Program-made: the position numbers and the translations under genes
The notes under the pieces: generated by a model
What the model saw: only the letters and a program-made list of their open reading frames with translations
Database searches by the model: none
Told to the model about the DNA's origin: nothing
Shown: in pieces, positions 9,362-17,175 of the stretch
Position numbering within the stretch: position 1 is the first letter of the stretch
How the letters are laid out: each line of letters starts with the position of its first letter
Assembly (NCBI RefSeq): GCF_029239295.1
Contig: NZ_JAQZBC010000003.1
Location: forward strand, 124,001 to 188,000
Length of the DNA stretch: 64,000 bases
Reading direction: 5' to 3'
From: Sphingomonas sp.
GTDB lineage: Bacteria; Pseudomonadota; Alphaproteobacteria; Sphingomonadales; Sphingomonadaceae

Positions 9362-12118
9362 TCAGAAGCGCTTGCGCAGCGTCAGACCATAGGTCCGCGG
9401 CTCGCCCAGGAACGACGAGAAGATCTGGTTCCCGACGCCGCCGAAGCGCTGCACCTGTGCCAGGCTGCCTGCACCCTGGAACGGCGCGTTGAACGCGACC
9501 TGCTGGTAGTTTTCGTTGAGCAGGTTCTGCGCGAAGGCTTCGATCGCCCAGTTGGAGTCGAGCCCGCGCAGGCCGATACGCGCGTTCATCACGAAGAAGC
9601 CGTCCTGCTCCTTCTCGATGAACAGGTCGGAGCCGGTGTTGTAGTCGCTCGACAGACGACCATCGACATAGAACAGCGCGCTGAGGCCCGAGTCGCCGAT
9701 TTCCGGCGTCCAGCTGACCGACGAGGTCACCACGTTGCGCGGTGCGTTCGACATCTGGCGACCGGCGAGCAGGAACAGCGCCGGATCGAGCGGCTCACCG
9801 ATGGCCGAGCCGACCAGGTTACGGCGGAACTTGGTGTCGGCCAGCGTGTAGCCGAGGTTCACCGCGAAGTTGCGCGCCGGGTAGATGCCGAGTTCGAGCT
9901 CGACACCCTGGCTGCGCACACCCGGACCAACGTCACCCGAGCAGGCGCCGGTGGTGGCCGAATTGTCCTGATCCGCACCGTTCAGGCTGACCGAGCACGA
10001 GCCGATGTTCTGAACGACGAAGTTGGTGCCGTTGAACGTGTTCAGCTGGAAGTTGTCGAAGTCCGAACGGAACACCGTCAGGTTGGCGGTGAACTGACGC
10101 GTGGCGTACTTGATGCCCGCTTCGTAGCTGTTCACCAGTTCCGGATCGAAGCGGAGGCGCGCGGCGCCTGCGTTGGTCACCGGGGTGAAGGCGTTGGGTG
10201 CCAGTTCCGAACGGTCGAGGTTGTAGCCGCCCGCCTTGTAGCCGCGCGAGTAGCTTGCATAGACCATCAGGTCGCGCGTCGGCTTCCACGAGATCACGCC
10301 GGTGCCGGTGAACTCGCTTTCGCTGAAGCTGTTCTGCAGATCCAGCGCGTTGAGGGCGACCGACGAGTTGCCGGTGCAGCCCAGCGTGATGATGCCGCCG
10401 GCAAGCGCCGCGGTGGCGGCATTGCCGAGCAGCGGGCCGAGGCCCTGCTGAAGCTGCGGGCAGACATTGTTGGTGTTGTCGAAGTTGGCGCGGAAGTCCT
10501 TCGACTCATGCGTCCAGCGCAGACCAGCGGTGATCGACAGTGTGTCGGTCAGCTTGAAGATGTTATGCGTGAAGAACGCATAATTCTCGCTGTCCTGATA
10601 GTAGCGCGCGTTGCGATCGCCCAGGTTGTTGAGCGTCGACAGCGTGCGCAGGCCGTTGATGAGCGCGGGTCCGGCGGTCGGACCGAAGGCGCCGCTCAGC
10701 GTTGCCGAACCGGCCGGGCTGAGACAGCCCGGTGCCGCCGGATTGCGCAGCGCCGCAACCGGACTGACCGTCGCGACGATGCGGCAGGCGGCGAAGGCGC
10801 CATATTGCGAACCGAACTGGAGGTTGTCGCCAATCACCAGGTCCTCGTTCGAGTAGAAGCCACCGACGAGCCAGTCGAGGCGATCGTCGAACAGCGAACC
10901 CTGCAGGCGGACTTCCTGCGTGAAGGTGTGGAACTGACGGAAGGCGCGGCCGTCGTCGGCGCGGAAGCCGAGGTCGACATTGCCATAGTCGATGTCGGCC
11001 GCGTTGCCGGCCTTGTACTCACGATAGGCGGTGATCGACGTCAGCGACGCATTGCCGAAGTTATAGTCGATCTGCATCGACCCGCCGTAGTCCTTCGTCT
11101 CGTTCGAATAGGCGCGGCCCGGCGAGAAGGCGATGCGACGGTTGTACGGATCGCCCGCGCTCGGGAACACGCCGCCGAGGCTCTGCAGCACGTCGACGAT
11201 GCGGTTGCCGGCCGGGTTGATCGTGACCTCGCCCGGTTGGCCCGGAACGGCCTGCTTCTCGCGCAGGTCGACGTAGACCGCGCCGCAGCACTTTTCGTCA
11301 CGCCACGTATAGTCGCCGATCAGGCGGACCGACAGGTCGGTGGTCGGTTCGAACAGCAGCTGGCCGCGAACGAACCAGCGGTTGCGGTTGTTGTAATCGG
11401 TGTCGTTGACGACATCGCGATAGAAGCCGTCACGCTTGTTCCACACACCATCGAGGCGGAACGACAGCACGTCCTCCACCACCGGGCCGGTGATCGCGCC
11501 GGCGATGCGGACGTTGTCGTAATTGCCGTACGTACCCTCGACATAGCCGCCGAAGGTCTGCGACGGTGCCTTGGTATAGACGTTGATCGCACCCGCCGAG
11601 GCGTTGCGGCCGGACAGCGTGCCCTGCGGACCGCGCAGCACTTCGATCCGGTCGACTTCGCCGATGTCGTTCAGGCCCGAGCCGGTGCGGCTGCGGTACA
11701 CGCCGTCGATGAACACCGCGACCGAGCTTTCGAGGCCGGGGTTGTCACCCACGGTGCCGATACCGCGGATACGGGCCGAGGCGTTCGCTTCGCTGCCGGT
11801 GGAGGAGATCAGCAGCGACGGTGCAAGCTGCACCACGCCGCGGATGTCGGTCGCGCCCGAATTCTGCAGCGCTGCCTGGCTGACCGCGGACACCGCGATC
11901 GGCACGTCGGCGAGACGCTCTGCACGGCGCGTCGCCGTTACGACGATGTCACCGGCGCCACCCTGGCCCTGGTTGAGATCGGTGTCGGCGGCGGGGGCGT
12001 CCTGCGGCTGCTGGACCGAACCAGCGGCGAGCGGATCAGTGCTGGGCTGTTCCTGCGCGAGCGCCGGCAGGGCAACGAAGATCGCGGCAGTAGATAGAAG
12101 CGAAGCGACGCGGCGCAT
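9362..12118 (-). CDS. TonB-dependent outer-membrane receptor
   Basis: A 918-residue outer-membrane receptor. A Sec signal peptide (MRRVASLLSTAAIFVALPAL, cleavage after ALA-Q) is followed by a Pro/Gln/Asp-rich linker, a TonB-box-like DIVVTATRRAERLADVPIAV, a plug domain (to about residue 175, with VEVLRGPQGTLSGRNASAG-type sequence) and a 22-strand barrel ending in the aromatic-terminated LRKRF. The start codon is preceded by CAGGAG. It probably imports a siderophore, plant saccharide or aromatic compound with TonB-ExbBD energy; nothing in the neighbourhood (infC, glnD) identifies the substrate. It stands alone with its own terminator. Confidence 0.93.
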   Translation of the reverse strand: MRRVASLLSTAAIFVALPALAQEQPSTDPLAAGSVQQPQDAPAADTDLNQGQGGAGDIVVTATRRAERLADVPIAVSAVSQAALQNSGATDIRGVVQLAPSLLISSTGSEANASARIRGIGTVGDNPGLESSVAVFIDGVYRSRTGSGLNDIGEVDRIEVLRGPQGTLSGRNASAGAINVYTKAPSQTFGGYVEGTYGNYDNVRIAGAITGPVVEDVLSFRLDGVWNKRDGFYRDVVNDTDYNNRNRWFVRGQLLFEPTTDLSVRLIGDYTWRDEKCCGAVYVDLREKQAVPGQPGEVTINPAGNRIVDVLQSLGGVFPSAGDPYNRRIAFSPGRAYSNETKDYGGSMQIDYNFGNASLTSITAYREYKAGNAADIDYGNVDLGFRADDGRAFRQFHTFTQEVRLQGSLFDDRLDWLVGGFYSNEDLVIGDNLQFGSQYGAFAACRIVATVSPVAALRNPAAPGCLSPAGSATLSGAFGPTAGPALINGLRTLSTLNNLGDRNARYYQDSENYAFFTHNIFKLTDTLSITAGLRWTHESKDFRANFDNTNNVCPQLQQGLGPLLGNAATAALAGGIITLGCTGNSSVALNALDLQNSFSESEFTGTGVISWKPTRDLMVYASYSRGYKAGGYNLDRSELAPNAFTPVTNAGAARLRFDPELVNSYEAGIKYATRQFTANLTVFRSDFDNFQLNTFNGTNFVVQNIGSCSVSLNGADQDNSATTGACSGDVGPGVRSQGVELELGIYPARNFAVNLGYTLADTKFRRNLVGSAIGEPLDPALFLLAGRQMSNAPRNVVTSSVSWTPEIGDSGLSALFYVDGRLSSDYNTGSDLFIEKEQDGFFVMNARIGLRGLDSNWAIEAFAQNLLNENYQQVAFNAPFQGAGSLAQVQRFGGVGNQIFSSFLGEPRTYGLTLRKRF

Positions 12119-12262
12119 GAACTCTCCTGGATCTTGTTTTTGAACATTGAGTTTGGAGCGCGCCGTGTAATCTGAGCCGCGTTCACACCTAAGCGGTTTT
12201 CACGCAAACACTTGTTTTCGAACGAAGCTGTCGCGGAAATGCAACCATAGGTCCGGAACGGT

Positions 12263-12280
12263 ACTGTCGCAAATGACAGT
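12263..12280. promoter_or_regulatory. Perfect inverted repeat upstream of the TonB receptor gene
   Basis: ACTGTC-N6-GACAGT is a perfect 6-bp dyad with a six-base spacer, lying about 145 bases before the receptor start and just outside the infC terminator. Its size and spacing fit a dimeric regulator's operator. No regulator gene is adjacent, so the binding protein is unknown. Confidence 0.35.
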
Positions 12281-12299
12281 TGACGCTACGGCAACACGC

Positions 12300-12334
12300 A
12301 AAAAAGCCGCGCCTTGGTGGAGGCGCGGCTCTTT
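12300..12334 (-). terminator. Rho-independent terminator of infC
   Basis: A perfect 9-bp stem AGCCGCGCC/GGCGCGGCT (12305-12313 with 12322-12330) with an eight-base loop. On the minus strand it is followed by a run of T (complement of the A-run at 12300-12304 and just before), 30 bases after the infC stop. A good intrinsic terminator for infC. Confidence 0.85.
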
Positions 12335-12358
12335 CCAGCCAGCAATGGCGAAAAAATT

Positions 12359-12904
12359 CTACTTCGGCGCGAGGACCATCAGCATCTGACGGCCTTCCAT
12401 ACGCGGATAAGCCTCGACCTTGGCGACCTCGGCGACCTCCTCCGCGACGCGCTGCAGCACGTTCATGCCGAGCTGGCCGTGGCTCAGTTCGCGGCCGCGG
12501 AACCGCATGGTGACCTTCACCTTGTCGCCTTCACCGATGAACTCGGCCACCTTCTTCATCTTGGTGGCATAGTCGTGGTCATCGATGTTCGGACGCATCT
12601 TGATCTCCTTGATCTCCTGCGTCTTCTGGCTCTTGCGGGCGAGATTCGCCTTTTTCTGGGCCTCGTACTTGTACTTGCCGACGTCCAGGTACTTGGCGAC
12701 CGGCGGATCGGCGTTGGGCGACACCTCCACCAGGTCAAGCCCGACCTCCTTCGCCTGCGCGATTGCCTCGCGAGTGTACATCACGCCGAGATTCTCGCCC
12801 TCGTGATCGATCACGCGAACCTTCTGGCTTTGGATCCACTCGTTGAATCGCGGGCCGTTCATCGGCGGCGCCTGCATTGGCCGGCGCGTTTGGGGCGGAC
12901 GTAT
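12359..12904 (-). CDS. infC: Translation initiation factor IF-3, probable AUA start
   Basis: IF-3 binds the 30S subunit and checks the start codon. The 181-residue protein has the N domain (PRFNEWIQSQKVRVID, GVMYTREAIAQAKE, DLVEVSPNADPPVAKYLD) and C domain (IKMRPNIDDHDYATKMKK, KVTMRFRGRELSHGQLG). Start choice matters: an AGGAG (complement of 12913-12917) lies 8 bases before an ATA at 12904-12902, but only 2 bases before an in-frame TTG at 12910. The first ATG, at 12877, is about 35 bases from that ribosome site. ATA gives nearly the E. coli length (180). E. coli infC uses AUU and is autoregulated through that rare codon, so AUA is a reasonable equivalent here. The frame continues upstream to 12961 without a plausible start. 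Confidence 0.9.
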   Translation of the reverse strand: MRPPQTRRPMQAPPMNGPRFNEWIQSQKVRVIDHEGENLGVMYTREAIAQAKEVGLDLVEVSPNADPPVAKYLDVGKYKYEAQKKANLARKSQKTQEIKEIKMRPNIDDHDYATKMKKVAEFIGEGDKVKVTMRFRGRELSHGQLGMNVLQRVAEEVAEVAKVEAYPRMEGRQMLMVLAPK

Positions 12905-12924
12905 GGTCAATTCTCCTGTTGCTT

Positions 12925-12955
12925 CAATCTCCCTTATATAAGGCCAGACGCAGCC
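12925..12955 (-). promoter_or_regulatory. Probable infC promoter
   Basis: On the minus strand the sequence contains TTGATT, then about 15 bases, then TATATA within CTTATATAAGG (12932-12941), ending some 20 bases before the AGGAG of infC. The -10 is good for this GC-rich genome; the -35 match and short spacer are only fair. Confidence 0.4.
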
Positions 12956-13017
12956 AATCAAAAGACATCAATCACCGGATTGACACAGCATCGCCCAATG
13001 GATGGGTCAGGGGGGCG

Positions 13018-14652
13018 TCAGGCGCTCATCCGCCGGCGGTTGCGCTGCACGGTTGCGGTGTGTCCAATCGCCGCGCGCGGGCTGCGGGTGCGCACCGTAT
13101 CGACGAAGAGCCAATCGTTGCTGACGCGATCGGGCGTCACCGTCAGCGTCATGTAGCCGCGGCGGCTGGTGTCGCACCATTTCAGCTCCGGACTGGCGGC
13201 GACCAGCGCGCGGGCGACGGTTTGCGGATCCACCGTCAGCGCATTTTCGAAACCGCCGGATGTGACTGACTGGCCCGCGAACTCGACCCCCGCCGCCGCG
13301 CCGCGCCCGCCGTCCAGCGCCAGATCGAACGCCCAGGCATTGTGGCTGTCGCCGCACAGGACGACCAGATTCGCGTCCGCCGCCTGCGCGGAGGCAAGGA
13401 AACGCTGACGCGCGGCGGGATAGCCGCCCCAATTGTCGAGATCCGACGGCAGCCCCGCCTTCCCCGCCGCGACCGCCGCCTGGATGTAGGGCGCGGCGCC
13501 CGGCCTGGCCTGAGCGATCCAGCCGGCAGTTTCGTTGGGCACGCGCATCGTCCCCATGATCGTGCCGAACCCGACGAGCTGCCACGCCGCGCCGCGCTTC
13601 ACCGATTGCGCCATCGCATGGTGCAGCCACGCCTCCTGCTGGGTGCCCAGCATGGTGCGGGCGGGATCATGCCAGGCGCCGTCGCGATATTGCATCAGCG
13701 CGCGGACGGGATCGCCGGCGCGCAGCATCGCGCCAAGCTCCGGCGAGGCGGACCGGCCGGCCAGCCGCGTGTCGGTGCGCATCAGCGTGGCGAGCGTGCC
13801 GATGTCATACGCCTTCCACGGCTCATCGGAGACCGGCATCCATTCGCGCCACGCCTGCACCGCCGCAGCCCGGCGGGCGTGCCATTCGCCCTCCGTCGCC
13901 GGATCGTGATTCTGCGCGCCGCCTTCCCAGCTGTTGTTGGCGCTTTCGTGATCGTCCCACGATACGATCATCGGCAAGCGGGCGTGGAGCGCCTGCAAAT
14001 CGGGATCGGCGCGATAGCTGGCATAGCGCAGGCGATAATCCGCCAGGTGAATGCTCTCGCCGCGCGGCTGGGGCAGGCGATCGGCGACGACCTCGGCCAG
14101 CGCGGGATAGGTGCCATTGGCATATTCGTAGAAATAGTCGCCGAGATGGAGCGCCAGATCGATGTCGTCACGCGCGGCGGCATGGGCATAGGCATTGAAG
14201 AAGCCGAAGCCGATGTTGGAGCAGGAGAAGATCGCGGTGCGGAACCGCTGCGCGCGATCGTCGGGGAGCGTGCGGGTGCGGCCGACCGGCGAATAGCTGC
14301 CGTCGGGGGCGATGAAGCGATAGTGATAGCTGCGGCCGGGCTTGAGGCCGAGCACCGTGATCTTCGCGGTCCAATCGCGCCACGGCCCGGTCACTGCTTC
14401 CGCGCCCGCAGCGATCCGCGTGAACTGCGGACTTTCGCTCAGCTCGACGCGCAGCCGCGCATGGTCCCCCCTGGCGGGGACATAGCGGGTCCACAGCAGC
14501 ATCTCGTCAGTGCCGGGCTCACCGCTTGCGACCGAATGGGTGAAGCCGCGCGCCGCCAGGATCGTGTCCGCCGCGGCAAGCCCGCTGAAGCCGAGCGCGC
14601 CTGCGCCGAACATTCCCGTCGCCAGCAGATTCCGGCGGCTCAGCTCGATCAT
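13018..14652 (-). CDS. phoD: PhoD-family alkaline phosphatase / phosphodiesterase, Tat-exported
   Basis: A 544-residue exported metallophosphoesterase that releases phosphate from phosphomono- and diesters. The start at 14652 has GGGAG eight bases upstream and opens with a twin-arginine signal (MIELSRRNLLATGMFGAGAL). The N-terminal PhoD_N domain begins FTHSVASGEPGTDEMLLWTRY. Metal-site motifs of the PhoD catalytic domain follow: FSCSN, LHLGDYFYEYA, SWDDHESANNSWEG and LCGDSHNAW. The frame extends further upstream to 14826 but lacks a signal there. It is divergent from the glycan locus and has a Pho-box-like element about 50 bases upstream, which fits phosphate-starvation control. Confidence 0.92.
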   Translation of the reverse strand: MIELSRRNLLATGMFGAGALGFSGLAAADTILAARGFTHSVASGEPGTDEMLLWTRYVPARGDHARLRVELSESPQFTRIAAGAEAVTGPWRDWTAKITVLGLKPGRSYHYRFIAPDGSYSPVGRTRTLPDDRAQRFRTAIFSCSNIGFGFFNAYAHAAARDDIDLALHLGDYFYEYANGTYPALAEVVADRLPQPRGESIHLADYRLRYASYRADPDLQALHARLPMIVSWDDHESANNSWEGGAQNHDPATEGEWHARRAAAVQAWREWMPVSDEPWKAYDIGTLATLMRTDTRLAGRSASPELGAMLRAGDPVRALMQYRDGAWHDPARTMLGTQQEAWLHHAMAQSVKRGAAWQLVGFGTIMGTMRVPNETAGWIAQARPGAAPYIQAAVAAGKAGLPSDLDNWGGYPAARQRFLASAQAADANLVVLCGDSHNAWAFDLALDGGRGAAAGVEFAGQSVTSGGFENALTVDPQTVARALVAASPELKWCDTSRRGYMTLTVTPDRVSNDWLFVDTVRTRSPRAAIGHTATVQRNRRRMSA

Positions 14653-14701
14653 TCCTTCGCTCCCGACACAGGGGTTGGTCAGCGGCCAATGGCTGATGAA
14701 G

Positions 14702-14719
14702 GTGACAGATCGGTGTCGG
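14702..14719 (-). promoter_or_regulatory. Candidate Pho box upstream of phoD
   Basis: Read on the minus strand: CCGACAC-CGAT-CTGTCAC, two direct 7-mers spaced by 4 bases as in PhoB boxes (consensus CTGTCAT-N4-CTGTCAT). The second half matches 6 of 7 to that consensus (CTGTCAC is also common), the first 4-5 of 7. It lies about 50 bases before the phoD start. A further CTGTCAT on the plus strand at 14720-14726 makes this short spacer half-site-rich. Confidence 0.4.
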
Positions 14720-14737
14720 CTGTCATAGTCCGCGGTG

Positions 14738-16147
14738 ATGGAATGGCGCGACGCTGATCGGCATCGCCTGGCGATATTCGCCGCGACAGCGGTTGCGGCG
14801 CGCGCGGGGACGTTCGGCAACCCCAACGTCCATGTCGACGAGCAATTCTATCTCTACGTCGCGCGGCGGATGATCGACGGCGCGCTGCCGTTCGTCGACG
14901 TGTGGGATCGCAAGCCGATCGGCCTGTTCGCGCTGTACCTTCCTGCCGCGGCGCTGCCTTATGGCTGGTCCATCTGGGCCTATCAGATCCTCGCGCTGAT
15001 CGCGGTGATCGCAACCGCATGGCTGGCGGCGCGGATCGCGGCGCAGGTCGGCTGGGTGCGCGGCGCGACGGCGGCGGGCATTGGCTATATCCTGTTGCTG
15101 AACTGGTTCGGTGGGCAGGGCGGACAGGCGCCGATATTCTGCAATCTGCCGATGGCGTTCGCGATGCTGCTGATCCTGCGCGGCGGTGCGCGGCGGGAGG
15201 TCGCCGCGATGGCGGCGATCGGGATCGCGCTTCAGATCAAATATTCGGTGGTGTTCGAGGGGGTGTTCGCCGGCCTGTACATCCTGTGGCGCCACTGGCG
15301 CGCGGGGGAGCGCGGCGCGCTGATATGGCGCGGCGTGCTGCTCGTCGGCGTGGCGCTGCTGCCGACGGCGGCGGTATGGCTGTGGTACGCGGCCCATGGC
15401 CATGCGCAGGCGTTCCTGTTCGCCAATGTCGTGTCGATCCTGCAGCGCGGCGGCGATCCGGCGGACGAACGGCTGGCGATGCTGGCGACGCTGCTTGGCT
15501 GGATGGTGCTGCCGGTCGCGCTGGCGGTTGCAGGACTGCGTGGCGGCGATTCGCCGGGCGGCGATCGCCAGGGCCGACGGTTCCTCGCCGGGTGGCTCGC
15601 GGCGGCGCTGGCGGGGATCGCGATCCTGGGCGGATGGCTGCTTCACTATGCGCTGCCCGTCATGCTGCCGGTGTCGGTGGCGCTCGCCGGGCTGTTCTGC
15701 ATCCGTCCGCGGCTGACGATCGGCTTCCTCATCGTCGCCGCATTGGTCGGGCAGGGCGTGTTGTGGAGCAATCGCCATGGGCGCGGCACCCCGGCGGCGT
15801 TCGACACGCTGGTCGCGCGGATCGCCGCCGCGCCGGCCGGCTGCCTGTATGTCTATTCCGGCCCACCGGGGCTGCAGGATGCGAGCGGGCGCTGCGCCCT
15901 GTCGCGCTACGTCTTCCCCGGCCATCTCTATCGTGTGCATGAGGCGCGGGCGATCGGCGCCGACCAGATGCGGGAAGTCGAGAGGATCTTCGCGCAGGCA
16001 CCGGCGGTGGTGATCCTGCGGCCGTCCTCACGCGGCGAACGGCGCGACATTCGCACGCTGGTGGAATCCCGCCTGCGCAGCGCCTATCGCCCGCTGCAGC
16101 CGGCACGATTGGGAAGCGAGACGCTGCAGATATGGGTTCACCGATGA
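14738..16147 (+). CDS. Polytopic membrane protein, GT-C-type glycosyltransferase-like
   Basis: A 469-residue inner-membrane protein with about ten hydrophobic segments. The first periplasmic loop carries HVDEQFYLYVARRMIDG and then PFVDVWDRKPIGLF. This acidic loop followed by a WDxKP-type motif resembles GT-C lipid-linked sugar transferases of the ArnT/PMT class, so it may move a sugar from a polyprenyl-phosphate donor in the periplasm. Hydrophobic segments run from about residue 75 to 330; the C-terminal 110 residues are soluble. ATG at 14738 is chosen over a GTG one codon earlier. It overlaps the next gene by 4 bases (ATGA) and shares a short divergent spacer with phoD. The GT-C assignment is by motif resemblance, not certain. 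Confidence 0.7.
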   Translation: MEWRDADRHRLAIFAATAVAARAGTFGNPNVHVDEQFYLYVARRMIDGALPFVDVWDRKPIGLFALYLPAAALPYGWSIWAYQILALIAVIATAWLAARIAAQVGWVRGATAAGIGYILLLNWFGGQGGQAPIFCNLPMAFAMLLILRGGARREVAAMAAIGIALQIKYSVVFEGVFAGLYILWRHWRAGERGALIWRGVLLVGVALLPTAAVWLWYAAHGHAQAFLFANVVSILQRGGDPADERLAMLATLLGWMVLPVALAVAGLRGGDSPGGDRQGRRFLAGWLAAALAGIAILGGWLLHYALPVMLPVSVALAGLFCIRPRLTIGFLIVAALVGQGVLWSNRHGRGTPAAFDTLVARIAAAPAGCLYVYSGPPGLQDASGRCALSRYVFPGHLYRVHEARAIGADQMREVERIFAQAPAVVILRPSSRGERRDIRTLVESRLRSAYRPLQPARLGSETLQIWVHR

Positions 16148-17175
16148 CGGGAGGCGCGGCGCGTTTCGGCTGGCACGCCGACAGCTACGATACCTCGCTT
16201 GCCTCGATCCGCTATCGCTTGCTGATGCCGCTGGCGGCGCTGCGCGGCGAGGGCGTCCCGATCGAACAGTTCGATTCCGCGCGCGATCCAGCCAGCTATG
16301 ATGCGGTGATCTTCTCCAAATCGCATTCCGCCGGGGCGGTCGCGGCGGCGCAGGCACTGCGGGCGGCGGGGCGCGCGGTCGTGCTGGACTTGTGCGACAA
16401 TCTAATCGCCGCGCACGCCGCGCGGCATGTCAGCGACGCGCGGCTGGCGCGCTTCCGCGCGATGCTGGACGCGGCGACTCACCTGACCTTTTCCACTGCC
16501 ATGCTGGCAGAGCAGATCGGCGCCGCCGTGCCCTCCGCGACGATCAACCGCCGCGTCATTCCCGATGCGCTGGACATGCCCGACAGTCTGCCGCCGCCCA
16601 CAACGCCCGGCGGCTTGCGCCAGATGGCTGCGCTGGACCGCTTCCTCGCGAAACACCCGGCGGCGCTTCACGCGATCTGGTTCGGCAAGAGCCTGGGCAG
16701 TGTGTCGGGCTATGCCCATCTTCATGCGGTCGCCGACCGGCTGGCGGCACAGCCGTTTCCGATCACGCTGACGGTGGTCAGCAACGCGCCGGTCCGCTGG
16801 TGGCTGGGCCGATGGCGGTGGCGCCTGCCGGTGCATTATGTCGGCTGGCGGCAGGAGACGGCGACCGCGGTGCTCCAGCGACACCGTGTCGCCGTGCTAC
16901 CGGTCGCGTCGAACGACTATACCGTCGGCAAGACGATCAACCGCCCAGCGACGGCGCTGCTCGCCGGGCTTGGCGTCGTGGCAGACGCGATCCCGTCCTA
17001 CGAGGAGCTGCGCCCGTTCGTCGCGCTGGACGATTGGGACGGCGGTTTGGCGCGTTACCACCATCATTGGCCGGCCGAGCAGCCGCGCCTGGCGGCCGCG
17101 CGAGAGCATCTGGCAGTGCGCTACAGCGCGCAGGCCGTTGCCCGCGAGTGGCAGGCCATGCTCGACACGATCTAG
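16144..17175 (+). CDS. GT-B-like glycosyltransferase
   Basis: A 343-residue soluble protein coupled to the GT-C-like gene by ATGA. It has two Rossmann-like halves: an N-terminal half with FGWHADSYDTSLASIRYRLL and a VVLDLCDNLI segment, and a C-terminal half with a donor-site-like stretch (VAVLPVASNDYTVGKTINR, then ALLAGLGVVADAIPSYEEL) where family GT4/GT1 enzymes bind the nucleotide-sugar. The N-terminal motif of family 4 is not textbook, so family assignment is uncertain. Its stop codon overlaps the stop of the convergent GT4 gene within the four bases CTAG (17172-17175). Confidence 0.7.
   Translation: MTGGAARFGWHADSYDTSLASIRYRLLMPLAALRGEGVPIEQFDSARDPASYDAVIFSKSHSAGAVAAAQALRAAGRAVVLDLCDNLIAAHAARHVSDARLARFRAMLDAATHLTFSTAMLAEQIGAAVPSATINRRVIPDALDMPDSLPPPTTPGGLRQMAALDRFLAKHPAALHAIWFGKSLGSVSGYAHLHAVADRLAAQPFPITLTVVSNAPVRWWLGRWRWRLPVHYVGWRQETATAVLQRHRVAVLPVASNDYTVGKTINRPATALLAGLGVVADAIPSYEELRPFVALDDWDGGLARYHHHWPAEQPRLAAAREHLAVRYSAQAVAREWQAMLDTI

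Noticed and set aside
9344..12097. Open frame of about 917 codons on the plus strand, opposite the TonB receptor
   Set aside because: It is antisense to a clear receptor gene. Its translation is rich in Arg, Val and Glu with no recognisable domain, as expected from the codon bias of GC-rich DNA.
14720..14726. CTGTCAT on the plus strand as a PhoB box for the glycan operon
   Set aside because: No second half-site at the required 11-base period is present on that strand, so a separate plus-strand Pho box is not supported.
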